Origin: Incumbomyces delicatus
Lineage: Eukaryota > Ascomycota > Eurotiomycetes > Chaetothyriales > Trichomeriaceae
Direction: 5' to 3'
NCBI GenBank assembly: GCA_017655985.1
Contig: JACJVS010000003.1
Location: 186,001 to 250,000 of the forward strand
DNA length: 64,000 nucleotides
Positions 34,082-43,905 of this stretch are shown in pieces (positions within the stretch are counted from its first letter, which is position 1; each line of letters begins with the position of its first letter). Under the pieces are notes generated by a model that had not been told where the DNA came from, searched no databases, and saw only the letters and a list, made by a program, of their open reading frames with translations. Both the position numbers and the translations under genes were made by a program.

Positions 34082-35161
34082 TCACTGAAAAGTCGCAGCC
34101 ATATTTGACATTGGGTCCGGGGACGAGATAAGCCGAGCATAATTCGGAGCGGACCCTAGTCGTTGAATTTGAAGTTGTAATGTATGCTCTTGATCTTGCA
34201 CAGTTTGTTTTGAAGATGCCTTCAAAGGGTGTCGCGCCAAATATTGATGAACGCGACACCGAAGATCATCTCCACTCTCTTCCTTGAGCTCGAGGAGAAG
34301 TTGTGCTGCAGAAAATGTCGGTCGCTCATCATCAGATCTCAGATTGGGAATTGCCACCACTTCGATACCCCGACATAGAGCATTGATGCATTGACAGAGC
34401 GATTGCTGACCACCTTCGAAGCACAGCATCTTGTCTCCATGGTCAGCTGCCATTATCCCGTCGGAGAGCCAGGTGTCTTCGCCAAATTTTGTAGGGTTTC
34501 CCTGGTCGTGATAGCATAAAACAAATGTGGTCACATCTGGGGAGGCGGACCATGCAGGCAGTAGAAGCGCATCGATGGACTGCTCAACGACGTTCGCAAT
34601 GACACCAGGGCCACTTTCAGGGTGTAGCGATAAATGGTTGTCAACGAGCCAGTTTGCATCATGATTCGAACAGGTAAATCCGTACTCAATCACAGTTTTA
34701 GCATCCATGTAGCTTGACAAAACCCTCTGAGCAAATGTGATTTTATTCTCGCTAATGGGAACCCCCGAATCTCCTACAACTTGTACAATTCTTGGTTGTA
34801 CAGATTTGTCCTGAGAAGTTGGTACAATGACATGCCGCAATTGGCTCAGATCGAGGTGTCCTTGTTGCATATTGTTAACGCCAACACAACGTCGCGATGC
34901 CAGTTGAAGAGTCTTGATGGGTAAATCGTTGCTTTGTTCCTGTGATCGGAAGCTTTCAAACATTGTCCGCAAGAACTCTACCATTAACAGATTACCATGC
35001 TCATCAGACGTGCTGGCCGCGGCAGCCATCTTGAGAAAATACTCACGAGGACTAGCTAAGCACACTGCATCAAGAGTAGTCACTCGTTTACGCTTCTTCA
35101 GAATTGCTGTGTCGGCGAATCCAAGGCTGATAACATGTATGTAGGAGCGTCTTGGGGGCAT
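34082..35161 (-). CDS. Orphan protein with possible Rossmann/SLOG-like fold (359 aa)
   Basis: A single exon. The open frame extends to 35248 but opens there on TTG; the first in-frame ATG is 35161 (MPPRRSYIHVISLGFADTAI). I do not recognise the family. The central part alternates strand-like and helix-like segments with Gly/Asp-rich turns: RIVQVVGDSGVPISENKITF, TVIEYGFTCSNHDANWLVDN, FVLCYHDQGNPTKFGEDTW, and KMLCFEGGQQSLCQCINALC. Such turns, and a FEGGxQS motif followed by a Leu/Ala-rich helix, resemble the SLOG/lysine-decarboxylase-like superfamily that binds nucleotides or nucleotide sugars, but this is a weak, by-eye analogy. It is divergently transcribed from the P450 gene with only 216 bases between starts, so the two may share control. 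Confidence 0.7.
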   Translation of the reverse strand: MPPRRSYIHVISLGFADTAILKKRKRVTTLDAVCLASPREYFLKMAAAASTSDEHGNLLMVEFLRTMFESFRSQEQSNDLPIKTLQLASRRCVGVNNMQQGHLDLSQLRHVIVPTSQDKSVQPRIVQVVGDSGVPISENKITFAQRVLSSYMDAKTVIEYGFTCSNHDANWLVDNHLSLHPESGPGVIANVVEQSIDALLLPAWSASPDVTTFVLCYHDQGNPTKFGEDTWLSDGIMAADHGDKMLCFEGGQQSLCQCINALCRGIEVVAIPNLRSDDERPTFSAAQLLLELKEESGDDLRCRVHQYLARHPLKASSKQTVQDQEHTLQLQIQRLGSAPNYARLISSPDPMSNMAATFQ

Positions 35162-35377
35162 GGCTCTTGCGGCAGGTGGCCTTGGCGAAATTGCTTCGCT
35201 TTTAGAGGCTTTTTGTGGCGACGCCCCAAAGGTTCTACCGGGCCGCAAAGTACAGAGGACGAAGTAGCTTTTCCATGTGGCATTATACGAAGTAGTCTGA
35301 AGAAACCCACAACCTTAGCCTTCATCCTGCTTGCTTGCTGTCAGTGACTCCCAAACTCCGCCAAACAACTCTAGACT

Positions 35378-37078
35378 ATGGATTTTTTGCTGATCACAAC
35401 TTTCAACGGTCTATGCATAGGGTTTGGCAGTATCGTACTGCTCTTAGCAGGAACCTACTTCTACACGTCGGTTAGATTCAAAGCAGATCTCCAAGAGTTT
35501 GAGGAAGCACGAAATGGCAAGCCACTACGACCTCCAGAACTCCCAATCACCATTCCTTGGCTTGGCAATGCCATCTCATTTCTATCTAAAGATCCTAATA
35601 AATTCTGGAAAGACCTGATGTCATGGTATCCCCGAGCAGCAGGAGCGTGTTCTATGTTGCTCGGCGGACAGCGCGCTATAGTGATCCTCAATATGACCTC
35701 AATACAATATATTATGCGGGACCGAAAGATGGGTCGAGAGCAGCTGAACGAAATGGTCATTGTGCACGGCCTGGGTATTCCAAAAACTGAAATGAGGAAG
35801 TACAACCCGGATCCAACTTACGCAAAAGAGGAGAAGAGGCTTTCTGACGAACACCATGACCATCTCCATCTTAATTACTTGTTGAGGACAGAGCGTGTGA
35901 ATGAGCTTACTGCAGAATTTGCAAGCACTTTCCAGAAACAACTCGTCGATGAAGTGGAGAAAGGCGCAGTAGAGATCGAGCTGTATCGATGGCTCCGTCG
36001 GATAATGTTCAATGCCTCGACAAGAGCTGTGTGGGGCAGCAGGGTCCTTGAAATCATTCCAGAACTCGAGACCTATTTCTTCCAGTTCGATCGAGACATG
36101 CTTAGCATGTTCTTTCGCCTACCTCGTTGGATGATTCCAAAGGCTTACGCAAATAGAGAAAGATGTTTAGATCAGTTGGTCGAATGGTACAAAACCGTTG
36201 AGAGGGAAATTGGCCCTGAAGTCCCCAATGCGGAAAGCATCCCATGGGAGCCTTGTTATGGATCGCGCCTCAACAGGGCGCGGCATATCGATTACCAAAG
36301 GCGAGGCCTCAATCTCCGCGCAAGAGCTAGTTTGGACTTGGGATTGCTCTTCGGCCTCTCCAGCAATGCGATTCCGGCCACTGGTTGGATGTTAATGCAC
36401 ATACTCGAAACCGCTCGACCGGAAAGTAAGGTGGAAGGCGAGCAAAGCCTGTTTGACCACATCATGGGGGAAGTCCAAGAAGCACAAACGGCAGACGGCT
36501 CACTCAATGTGTCGGTCCTCGCCAACCAACCGATTCTCCTCAGTACACTGCATGAAGTCCTCCGCATGTATGTCGACACACTCGTCAGTCGCGAAGTGGA
36601 AAAAGATACTGTATTGCCGATGAGCCCCAAAGCGGATGGCACTAGTGGTCGGTCGCTATTCGTGAAGGCTGGTAGTTTACTCATGATGCCTACTTATCCA
36701 GCTCACACAAATCCTGCAAGCTGGCAGTCCGTGGAATATCCTCACCATCCGCCACCAAGCGTCTTCTATCCATACCGCTTTCTCGCTGAATCGCCCGACA
36801 CCACTTGTAGTAAACCTGTCTTCACCACGGCCCACACCCACGGGACATACTTTCCGTTTGGAGGGGGTAAAACGATCTGCCCCGGTCGCGTGTTCGCGAG
36901 ACAGGAAATTCTGGCAGCGGTTGCCATGTTGCTACTGACGTTTGAATTCGACTTTGTGAACTATGTCGACGGGGAAGGGCAAGACACTCAGTCATTTCCA
37001 ACGTTGAGGGACACATTCCCCGGAAGTGCAGTGATGGTTGCCAAAGGGGATATCAGGGTGATTTTGAAGAAGCGATGA
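35378..37078 (+). CDS. Cytochrome P450 monooxygenase (CYP7/CYP8 clan-like)
   Basis: A single exon of 566 aa with an N-terminal membrane anchor (residues ~8-30) and a proline-rich hinge (PLRPPELPITIPWLGNAISF). The K-helix ExxR is E393-R396 (LHEVLRMY). The heme-binding loop FPFGGGKTICPGR places the thiolate ligand at Cys501. The I-helix region reads SSNAIPATGWMLMHIL, with Asn-Ala-Ile-Pro in place of the common AGxDT; this resembles CYP7/CYP8-type and related fungal P450s, which often act on sterols, oxylipins or peroxides rather than by standard oxygen activation. A central insert (~295-325) is Arg-rich. The protein needs an NADPH-P450 reductase unless it is of the self-sufficient isomerase type. 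Substrate unknown. Intron-less, unlike many fungal P450s. Confidence 0.93.
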   Translation: MDFLLITTFNGLCIGFGSIVLLLAGTYFYTSVRFKADLQEFEEARNGKPLRPPELPITIPWLGNAISFLSKDPNKFWKDLMSWYPRAAGACSMLLGGQRAIVILNMTSIQYIMRDRKMGREQLNEMVIVHGLGIPKTEMRKYNPDPTYAKEEKRLSDEHHDHLHLNYLLRTERVNELTAEFASTFQKQLVDEVEKGAVEIELYRWLRRIMFNASTRAVWGSRVLEIIPELETYFFQFDRDMLSMFFRLPRWMIPKAYANRERCLDQLVEWYKTVEREIGPEVPNAESIPWEPCYGSRLNRARHIDYQRRGLNLRARASLDLGLLFGLSSNAIPATGWMLMHILETARPESKVEGEQSLFDHIMGEVQEAQTADGSLNVSVLANQPILLSTLHEVLRMYVDTLVSREVEKDTVLPMSPKADGTSGRSLFVKAGSLLMMPTYPAHTNPASWQSVEYPHHPPPSVFYPYRFLAESPDTTCSKPVFTTAHTHGTYFPFGGGKTICPGRVFARQEILAAVAMLLLTFEFDFVNYVDGEGQDTQSFPTLRDTFPGSAVMVAKGDIRVILKKR

Positions 37079-37841
37079 ATCCCAATTTCGCAAGCTATGC
37101 CAAAGACTGATCTCTTGTACATTGTACGTTAAATTTTCTGATCAACAAGCTTGACATAGGGCATCGCGATATAATGCTTGTAGGAAGGATTCAACTTCTC
37201 GCCAGTTCTCGGCAAAGTGAACGCGCCTGTTATTCCCTCGTAGCATCTGTCAGGCCAGTCGACAGCACTTGGCGAATTCTCACGAAGCCCTCTTGATGAG
37301 CAGACAACGCGGTGAAAAAGCAGTGAGAGTAAGGAGAAGGCCGTCACAGGATGAGACACCAGTAAGGATCTGCCTAAGCATTTGAACGGCGTATGTCCCC
37401 AGAGGTTTACTGGTCTCGACGCCCATCGAAATTCTTGAAAATAATACAATACAAGTACTGAAATATCTCACTAAATGTAAACCAAGCCAAAAGAGCATCT
37501 CATGTCAGACCCAATAGAGGGTCGCGAGTCATATTTAGACCAAGGTAACTGTGGCAATAAGGATTCAATCGTCACAGGATCGTCGGCATGGTGTTGATCG
37601 ACCAGTCCAGACTTCAGCTGGCAGATGCAGAAATTTTTTGATTTTTGTCGCATGATTCGTCTCGTTTCATACCCGGCCCTTTTCTTAAGCGGCCTTTTAA
37701 TTTTTGCCCCAACACCAGTGCTTGTCAAATCTCGTTGTAAAATGTATGGACAAGAATGAAAGTAGACAACCCTTCACATGACAGAATCCGTCCAGCAGCG
37801 TTGACCGCAGATAGGTGCTGGAACATGGTAACCACACCTCA
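37079..37841. other. Convergent intergenic region
   Basis: Holds 3' ends of the P450 (+) and esterase (-) genes. Short frames on both strands lack conserved content. Confidence 0.5.
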
Positions 37842-39130
37842 TCAATCTTTCACCTCTTTATGCTGGTCTGTCTCGATTTCGTCTACGTTTTTACTAGGCT
37901 CTGATGGCCGCAAGCATTTCCGGATGTTCATGATGACGTCTCCAACGTAATCTTGACCTTGCTTCAACACTCCATCCATGTGCATAAATGGGTGAGGAAC
38001 GCCAGCATAACGCTTTGTCGTGACATCGTTTCCATGCTCTCGTAACTTTTCGGCGTACGCTTCGGCTTCGTCTCTCAAAGGATCAAACTCCGCAGTTCCA
38101 ATCCAGGTATGTGGTGCCAGGTTCCGGAAGTTCGGCGCCTCAAGCAAGTTCGAATACCAACTCACATCCTTGTTCATCTCGCGATTGCTGGGCCTTTGAA
38201 CGCGGGGATTAGGCGGTGGTGTACCAGCGCCTCTACTTTCGTTAATCTGTTGCTGATGGTTCTGTTGGTATGGTTGTTGAGGAGCAAGGCTCATCCACTT
38301 GTAAGTATCAAACCACTTGAGTTTCCGCCAGTCCAGCAGTGGGGCGAACTCGCTCTCTCGCATGCTCTCCCATGGGCTCTCTTCTGGCGTAGTGTATTTG
38401 CGAACATCCGATATGCTTGGTGTTCCGACCACGACACCTTTGAGTCTCTTAGCATATCCCTCCCCAGCGTCTCGGAACATGTGGGACAAGACAAGCGCGA
38501 TCGTGCCACCAGAGGATTCTCCACCAAAGGTAAGCGTGTGAGGGTCAATTGAAAATGTTTTGTGATTGACGAGGATGTGCGCCACCGCCGAGAGCCCGTC
38601 CATGATACCGATGGGAAAGGGGAACTCGGGAATCAGACGATACTCAATGTCGATGACACAGCATGGCACGGTGGCGCAAATGTGATGACAGATATGCGCA
38701 GAGGTTTCGAGATCTCCTACAGCCCAGCCTGACAGTTATGTAATCAGTAATTTGGTAGCACGGCGAGGGACAACGTCTGCTACTTACCACCTCCATGGAA
38801 GTTGAAATGTACAGGCCAAACCTGCCTCGTACCCGGTTCTTCGCCAGGGGGGACATAAACTCGGACATTGATGTCCCCTGGATATTTCTCCCATCCGGGC
38901 ACGGTTGTCTCCCCTATTCCGCCGACACCTGTCGCAGGCGCTGTCGCATAGCTATACAAAGTTGAATAATGCGACCTCACAACATTAATGTCGGTCGAGG
39001 GGGGTGGGCCGAGCGCAATGTGATCATTGTAGAGCTTGACGAAGGCCGGATCGAGCCTGTCGACGACAGATGGATGGAGAGGGGTGCGGGGGATCTTCTG
39101 CGGCGCCTGCTGTGGTTGTGGAAACGTCAT
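37842..39130 (-). CDS. Alpha/beta hydrolase, HSL-type esterase/lipase
   Basis: Two exons, 39130-38788 and 38728-37842, across a 59-nt phase-1 intron (GTAAGTAG donor, CTGTCAG acceptor). The product is 409 aa. The intron lies inside the oxyanion-hole motif; splicing restores HGGGW (His112). The nucleophile elbow is GESSG with Ser186, and the acid and base are likely Asp330 (TAEFDPLRD) and His360 (GVPHPFMH), completing a hormone-sensitive-lipase-family triad. A Gln/Pro-rich loop (~260-300) is an insertion. No signal peptide is evident, so a cytosolic role is likely. Family members hydrolyse short-chain esters and acetylated small molecules, so it could act opposite the nearby acyltransferases. 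The start is the ATG at 39130; upstream in-frame sequence is low-complexity. Confidence 0.92.
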
Positions 39131-39995
39131 GGCTAGGGCCGGGGTTTGATGTTGACCATTTGTGGCGTCCAGGCTGTTACAACGGTAGTGATTTGGAGTA
39201 TGATGTTGGAAATGGTCGATTTTGCTGGGTCTTACTGGACCCGCAAGATGAATCGTAGCATCTGGAGCGATAGGGTAGCAATTCTGGGACGGTTGAATGG
39301 AGGGATGGATGGTCGAATTCATCCGCAGTTTGGCAACGGTCGGTTCACTCTCCAGCCCGTTCCTGGACCTGGACTGCACGTGGTTCTGATGCGAGGGACG
39401 AATCTTGGGGAAGATTTGGAGGAGCTATCATAGGATGATTTGCCCTTACGCCGGACGATCACTGACGATGCATCGAGTAGTGGAAAAGTCGCAAGTTGAA
39501 CAGGCTGCGATGGAGTTGATGGATCGTGTACTCGAAGAACAGTGGTTGTCCATCCCATGGTCACAAGCCAAATCTGACGCTATTCAGATCCAACTCCGAT
39601 GCACACTGCGGACTTTCCAGCGAATGGGGTGAGCACCTTGGTACTTCGTATCCGCCGGCCTGGACCAAGGCCTGTCCGTCACAAGAGCTTCTGAAAACTG
39701 TCAGCCAACCGACTTAAGCTTGATTCTGATCGAACACGTCGCTTGCTTTCAACCTCAGTGCAATTGGAAAGGAATTTAAACTCGGGGCCCTAGTCCTCGC
39801 TAGGAATTTTGGAAGACGCTATCGAGGCCCTTGACAGTAACATCCGATCGTCAGCGCCAGCACGCAAATTAGCGGCTGAAATGTTCGCTTTTTGGTGTCA
39901 ACCGCCTCGGCTATCTGTGGGCGTAGATCTTCCGCATGACCATCTAAATTTGGATGAACATTCGTTCGGCTTGGCATGCCCAAGTTTTCCAAGCG

Positions 39996-40012
39996 TACGA
40001 AGTACCTAGGTA
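39996..40012. repeat. TACCTAGGTA palindrome patch
   Basis: GTACGAAGTACCTAGGTA-type sequence with the perfect 10-bp palindrome TACCTAGGTA at 40003-40012. The same palindrome occurs at 40351 and 59047. Confidence 0.75.
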
Positions 40013-40091
40013 ATAGCTTTGATTACGCCCCTCCAGGCCATTGAGGCGGCACTGGGCGTCCTGGGCCGTCTGCGCGACCCAGCCATGTGGA

Positions 40092-40140
40092 GTCCGAAGT
40101 ACTTCGTACTCCGTATTACGGAGCTACCGGCTAGGTACCT
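40092..40140. repeat. Compound palindrome (CGAAGTACTTCG, CTCCGTA-T-TACGGAG, AGGTACCT)
   Basis: Three palindromes sit almost back to back: the perfect 12-mer CGAAGTACTTCG (40095-40106), CTCCGTA/TACGGAG arms with one central base (40109-40123), and AGGTACCT (40133-40140). Together they could fold as small hairpins. Related words occur near 1.45, 33.8, 43.5 and 59.1 kb. Confidence 0.8.
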
Positions 40141-40348
40141 GAGAACCTAACCTCGCAACTGGAGCTCGGGGCTGATCCACCGATGTATTTTTCGTGCACC
40201 ATCCGGTGTGTGGGAGTAAATCGGGCGTATTTTACATGTAGAATAGGTTCTCACTGATTATATCTAGGTAAGTCGTCCTTTTATCCGAGACGATAGAAGA
40301 TCATTTCGTCCGACAATATCCGGCTTTTTCCGTGAGCCAGGCGACACA

Positions 40349-40368
40349 GGTACCTAGGTAGTATATAC
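40349..40368. repeat. TACCTAGGTA plus GTATATAC palindromes
   Basis: TACCTAGGTA at 40351-40360 is followed directly by GTATATAC at 40361-40368, both perfect palindromes. Same class as the other intergenic patches. Confidence 0.75.
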
Positions 40369-40788
40369 CCGAACATGCCATTTGTACCTCGTAAATAGCC
40401 CACGCGAGAAGATTTCCACGAGGGCGTACTCCCGTCGGAATACCAGCTGAGCCAGTTTTTGACCTGACAAGTAAAAGCGAGGAATTCCTGGGATCTTTTC
40501 AAACGTCGTTCCACTAGCATTCACGCAAAGCGCGGAGCAGAATGGAATGCCGTTGTCGTCTGATCTAGCTACCTGTAGGCAGCATCGTGTCATAAAAATG
40601 TGGATACGAGTTGCTAGTATTTCGTACTAACAATTCCAAACCCAACCTTAGCGAGGCATTCGTGGCTCTGTGCTCTCTGATCGCGACTTTCGTAAATACT
40701 GAGCATCTAATTCGAGTTCAAGCAAAACAGAACGCAAGTGGGCATCATTCCTTTGCTGCGGGACACGCGAGACAATCGCCTCCTCGAG

Positions 40789-42510
40789 ATGCTACCAGTT
40801 AGCCAAAAATGGGCAGAAATTATTATCAAAAGGCTTGCTTCCACGCAACCGCGCTCTTGTCTACAACCAACGCCAGGCACAAAGCCGTTAACGTTCTCTG
40901 CTGCTCTTCTTCCTCCTTTACTATACTACGTGGCCCTTTTCCTGCTACCTCCGCCTCCCCCGCCTGCCGTCAGATCTTGGTACATTAGGCTTCTTCGTAG
41001 TATCCTTGCTCTTACAGCTGGCATCTTGTTCTTTCGACTTCCGCTAGCTTACCATGTACCGCAGAGCATCGGCTTAACGTATCAGCTCGGACTAGTTGGA
41101 ATATACGGAGGATGCCGTGTTTTCGATGCGTTCTTCATATCCGCATGGTTCTTCCAAATCGTACCCAAAAGGGTCACCTACGTGCACCAATGGAGGCCTG
41201 AGACGCCAAACAATGAAACTGGAGGGCTTGTTCGGGTTCGCGACTGGAGTGATGGAGGGGTCAAAGACCCGTATCATCATTTTGAAGCTTTGAATGAGCA
41301 GCGGTATAAGCTCAATTCGAAGACTCCTTCGCCCGGGCTTTCCTCAAAGCCTGTCACGGGTGGCACAACTAAAAATCAAAGGGACAATAACGAGCAACGC
41401 GTGAATGCCGTCTCTAGCCTCCAAAGTGGATCGACATCGGTTCGAGATTCTACTCTCAAGAACACCTCATCTGGATCCAGACGATGGTCAACAACCGCAG
41501 AGACGGCTTCCTACATTTTGTCCAAAACCATCTCAGGACCGCGTCCCACACCTGTTACGGAGCAGGCAGTCACGGACCAAGGCTGGCCTAAATCCATTCC
41601 AGATCGTCTTTCATGGGCACTTGAACTTGAAATGTCAATGAGGGGCCAGGGCTTCACATGGACAACCGCTGATGTTCGGCACACGCGAAAGACTTGGATT
41701 CCAACCATCAGTAACAGAGTTCACAGCATCTTTGTGCACGTGGTGCCTATACAGCTTGGTTCATGGTATGTGATCTCAACTATATATGAGAGTCATCTTG
41801 CCCCGACCATGGAAGCGGACAACTACGACGCTTTTGCGTCTTCGGCTCCTTCGACCATGGCCTACCGTCTACACCGGCAGGGTGAATTATTTGACATGTT
41901 GCCCCTTCCAATTCAGCTACTCCTCACCTTTGCCCTCGGTAGCTTTCTGATGTCTGCATTCAGCCTCGGCCACTCCCTTTTTGCGATCATGCTTCACCCA
42001 CTAAAGCCACACCCTCTTTCATTCTTTCCACCTCTTTATTCGACGCGAGTTTGGTCCTTGACGTCGGTACGTGGTTTTTGGTCGTTTGGGTGGCACCGCT
42101 TATTCGCTCGATTCTTCCTAGTTTGGGGTGTTTGGCCTGGAGAATGTCTTGAGCGCTACCTCCTAGGTAAGCGTTTGGATGAGCCAGCCGATGTAGGTAA
42201 GGTCATCGGAGCTTTCGCCAGCTCCGCATTTGTCCACGGGTGTTCCGTTCGTGGTGTGCTAAAAGGTCGATGGACCGATGCAGCTGGTGAGATGAGGTTC
42301 TTCTTGCTCAATGGACTTGCTGTCGTCTTTGAGAAGGCTATCTCAACGCTCGTGAAAGTTTCGAGACGGAAGAGAGGCTGGACGGAGAATATGTGGTATG
42401 ATTCCTGGATAGGACGAGTCTGGTGGATTCTGACAGTGATCTGGACTGGCAGAGAATTTGCTAGGGGATGGGTGAAAAGCGGGCTAGTGCGCGAAATGGC
42501 TGGACGATAG
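40789..42510 (+). CDS. Wax-synthase-like MBOAT acyltransferase (573 aa)
   Basis: A single exon from ATG 40789; the frame extends to 40738 but opens on GTG. It is a polytopic membrane protein with about eight hydrophobic segments, among them ALLPPLLYYVALFLL, LLRSILALTAGILFF, IQLLLTFALGSFLMSAFSLG and WWILTVIWTG. The wax-synthase-type signature SVRGFWSFGWHRLFARFF is present, and a membrane His follows in FASSAFVHGCSV, the usual catalytic residue. A long Ser/Thr-rich loop (~175-290) separates the N-terminal helices from the acyltransferase core. Fungal relatives acylate alcohols, sterols or polyketide and terpenoid scaffolds, and several lie in biosynthetic clusters. It is the second acyltransferase in this 12-kb stretch. 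Localisation to the ER is likely by family. Confidence 0.87.
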   Translation: MLPVSQKWAEIIIKRLASTQPRSCLQPTPGTKPLTFSAALLPPLLYYVALFLLPPPPPPAVRSWYIRLLRSILALTAGILFFRLPLAYHVPQSIGLTYQLGLVGIYGGCRVFDAFFISAWFFQIVPKRVTYVHQWRPETPNNETGGLVRVRDWSDGGVKDPYHHFEALNEQRYKLNSKTPSPGLSSKPVTGGTTKNQRDNNEQRVNAVSSLQSGSTSVRDSTLKNTSSGSRRWSTTAETASYILSKTISGPRPTPVTEQAVTDQGWPKSIPDRLSWALELEMSMRGQGFTWTTADVRHTRKTWIPTISNRVHSIFVHVVPIQLGSWYVISTIYESHLAPTMEADNYDAFASSAPSTMAYRLHRQGELFDMLPLPIQLLLTFALGSFLMSAFSLGHSLFAIMLHPLKPHPLSFFPPLYSTRVWSLTSVRGFWSFGWHRLFARFFLVWGVWPGECLERYLLGKRLDEPADVGKVIGAFASSAFVHGCSVRGVLKGRWTDAAGEMRFFLLNGLAVVFEKAISTLVKVSRRKRGWTENMWYDSWIGRVWWILTVIWTGREFARGWVKSGLVREMAGR

Positions 42511-43905
42511 ATCTTTGTCTAAGCGCATGAGCCTCGGGTCTGAGACACTTGCGAACGCATAGACTGCTCTAAAACTAACCAAAAACAAAGAACTGTGAGA
42601 TCCATGAGTGCAGGTGTGATCGAGGCTTACTTAGCGACACAGAGGGCTTCACCGAAGAACGAGTCGATGCAGAACCGCGTACTTCTTTCAAGAATGTCTC
42701 ATCGACAACGAGAAAGACTGAACAATTGCTGGCCCGGTCGTGCTCAGGAATTTGACATCGTTGGGAGACCTAATCACGTCATAATATTGGTTCAAGGAAG
42801 ATCTTGCTTCGTCTTTGGACAGAGAATCGTCTTTGACATGGCTTTTCAATGCCGAAATCCAAGGACTGTCTTTCTGATCGAAGGACGGTCTCAAAGACCT
42901 TGCCGAAGTGTGCATTTGTTCCGCAGAGAGTCGCTGCTATTTTCGGTATAGCCGTCGTAGACAATCTCCATTCCCGTCACTATGCTCCTCACCAAAACAT
43001 ATTTGCTTTCACATGAGGTCCTACTATTTGCCATGATGCCCTGCCGAGAACCCACATCAGCGTGTACCATGTGTTGAAATCCTCATCGACTCTTTCGACC
43101 CACCACCTGGTGACCGTGATTTGTCGGTTGAGCCTGTGCGCTCCAAATATCTTGATACTCACCTCTTATAAAGTAGCGTTGCGAGAGCTTAAGTTGCGTA
43201 ACTAAAGTCTTCTCTTGGTGAGCGAATGTCATCTTCGTTGTTGCATGGAAAAGGGTTGAGAGCGTCGTCGTGACCAGGCCAGGAATCACATCGAACAAGG
43301 ATGTCTATCAGGACAAATGCTTTCTAAATTGATGTCTGCACCTTGGTGCAAATTAAGCTCCGGTCCGGCCAGACCTACAATGACTTGGAATTTGAGTTCT
43401 CCTTCTTTTCAAGAATGGCACGAAGACCCAACCGCCATTTTTTCAATGCGTTGGAGTACAAGTACCTGGGTCTTCTCCAGATTGCAACTACGAAATACTT
43501 CGTACAAAAATATAATAGCATAGTGCCACGAGTGCCTAGCTCGCTTGGCGTGTTCGTACCAGGCTCGTGGTGATAACTGCCATTGGGGGCTCTTCCTACA
43601 TCGAGAACGTTTGTTTCTGTTCCCCTCCTGTCCAAATTGTCTGCCTCAGAACGGACACCTTCAACTTAGTCTTAGCAGAGCTTAAGGCATACCAAAAACA
43701 CGTTGATGATTCTTGCCTTCTTTTACTGCCGCCATGAAGAAGCTGCAACGGAGAATTTTGCGTAAGTAGAAAGGTGAGTTCCTTGACATCGAATTCTCTC
43801 CTCTACTTCGTTTCACACCTAGTCCATTGCGATGGTTTTAGTTTCTGAGCGTCTTGTTTTGGTGACCTACTAATAGTAAATACATTGCACGCGTGGGGGG
43901 GTGTT
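42511..43905. other. Intergenic region upstream of the retroelement-derived gene
   Basis: About 1.4 kb without a supported gene. Short frames lack domains. The inverted sequence ACGAA-ATAC-TTCGT lies at 43490-43503, in the same family as the palindromes near 40 kb. No long terminal repeat, primer-binding site or target-site duplication was recognised. Confidence 0.5.
43488..43505. repeat. Inverted ACGAA...TTCGT element
   Basis: CTACGAAATACTTCGTAC carries five-base inverted arms with a four-base loop. It is related to the CGAAGTACTTCG palindrome at 40095. Confidence 0.6.

Larger units (their letters stand above)
39131..40788. other. Divergent intergenic region rich in short palindromes
   Basis: About 1.66 kb between divergent esterase and MBOAT genes without a supported coding frame. 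Three palindrome patches lie at 39996-40012, 40092-40140 and 40349-40368 and are listed separately. Confidence 0.6.
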
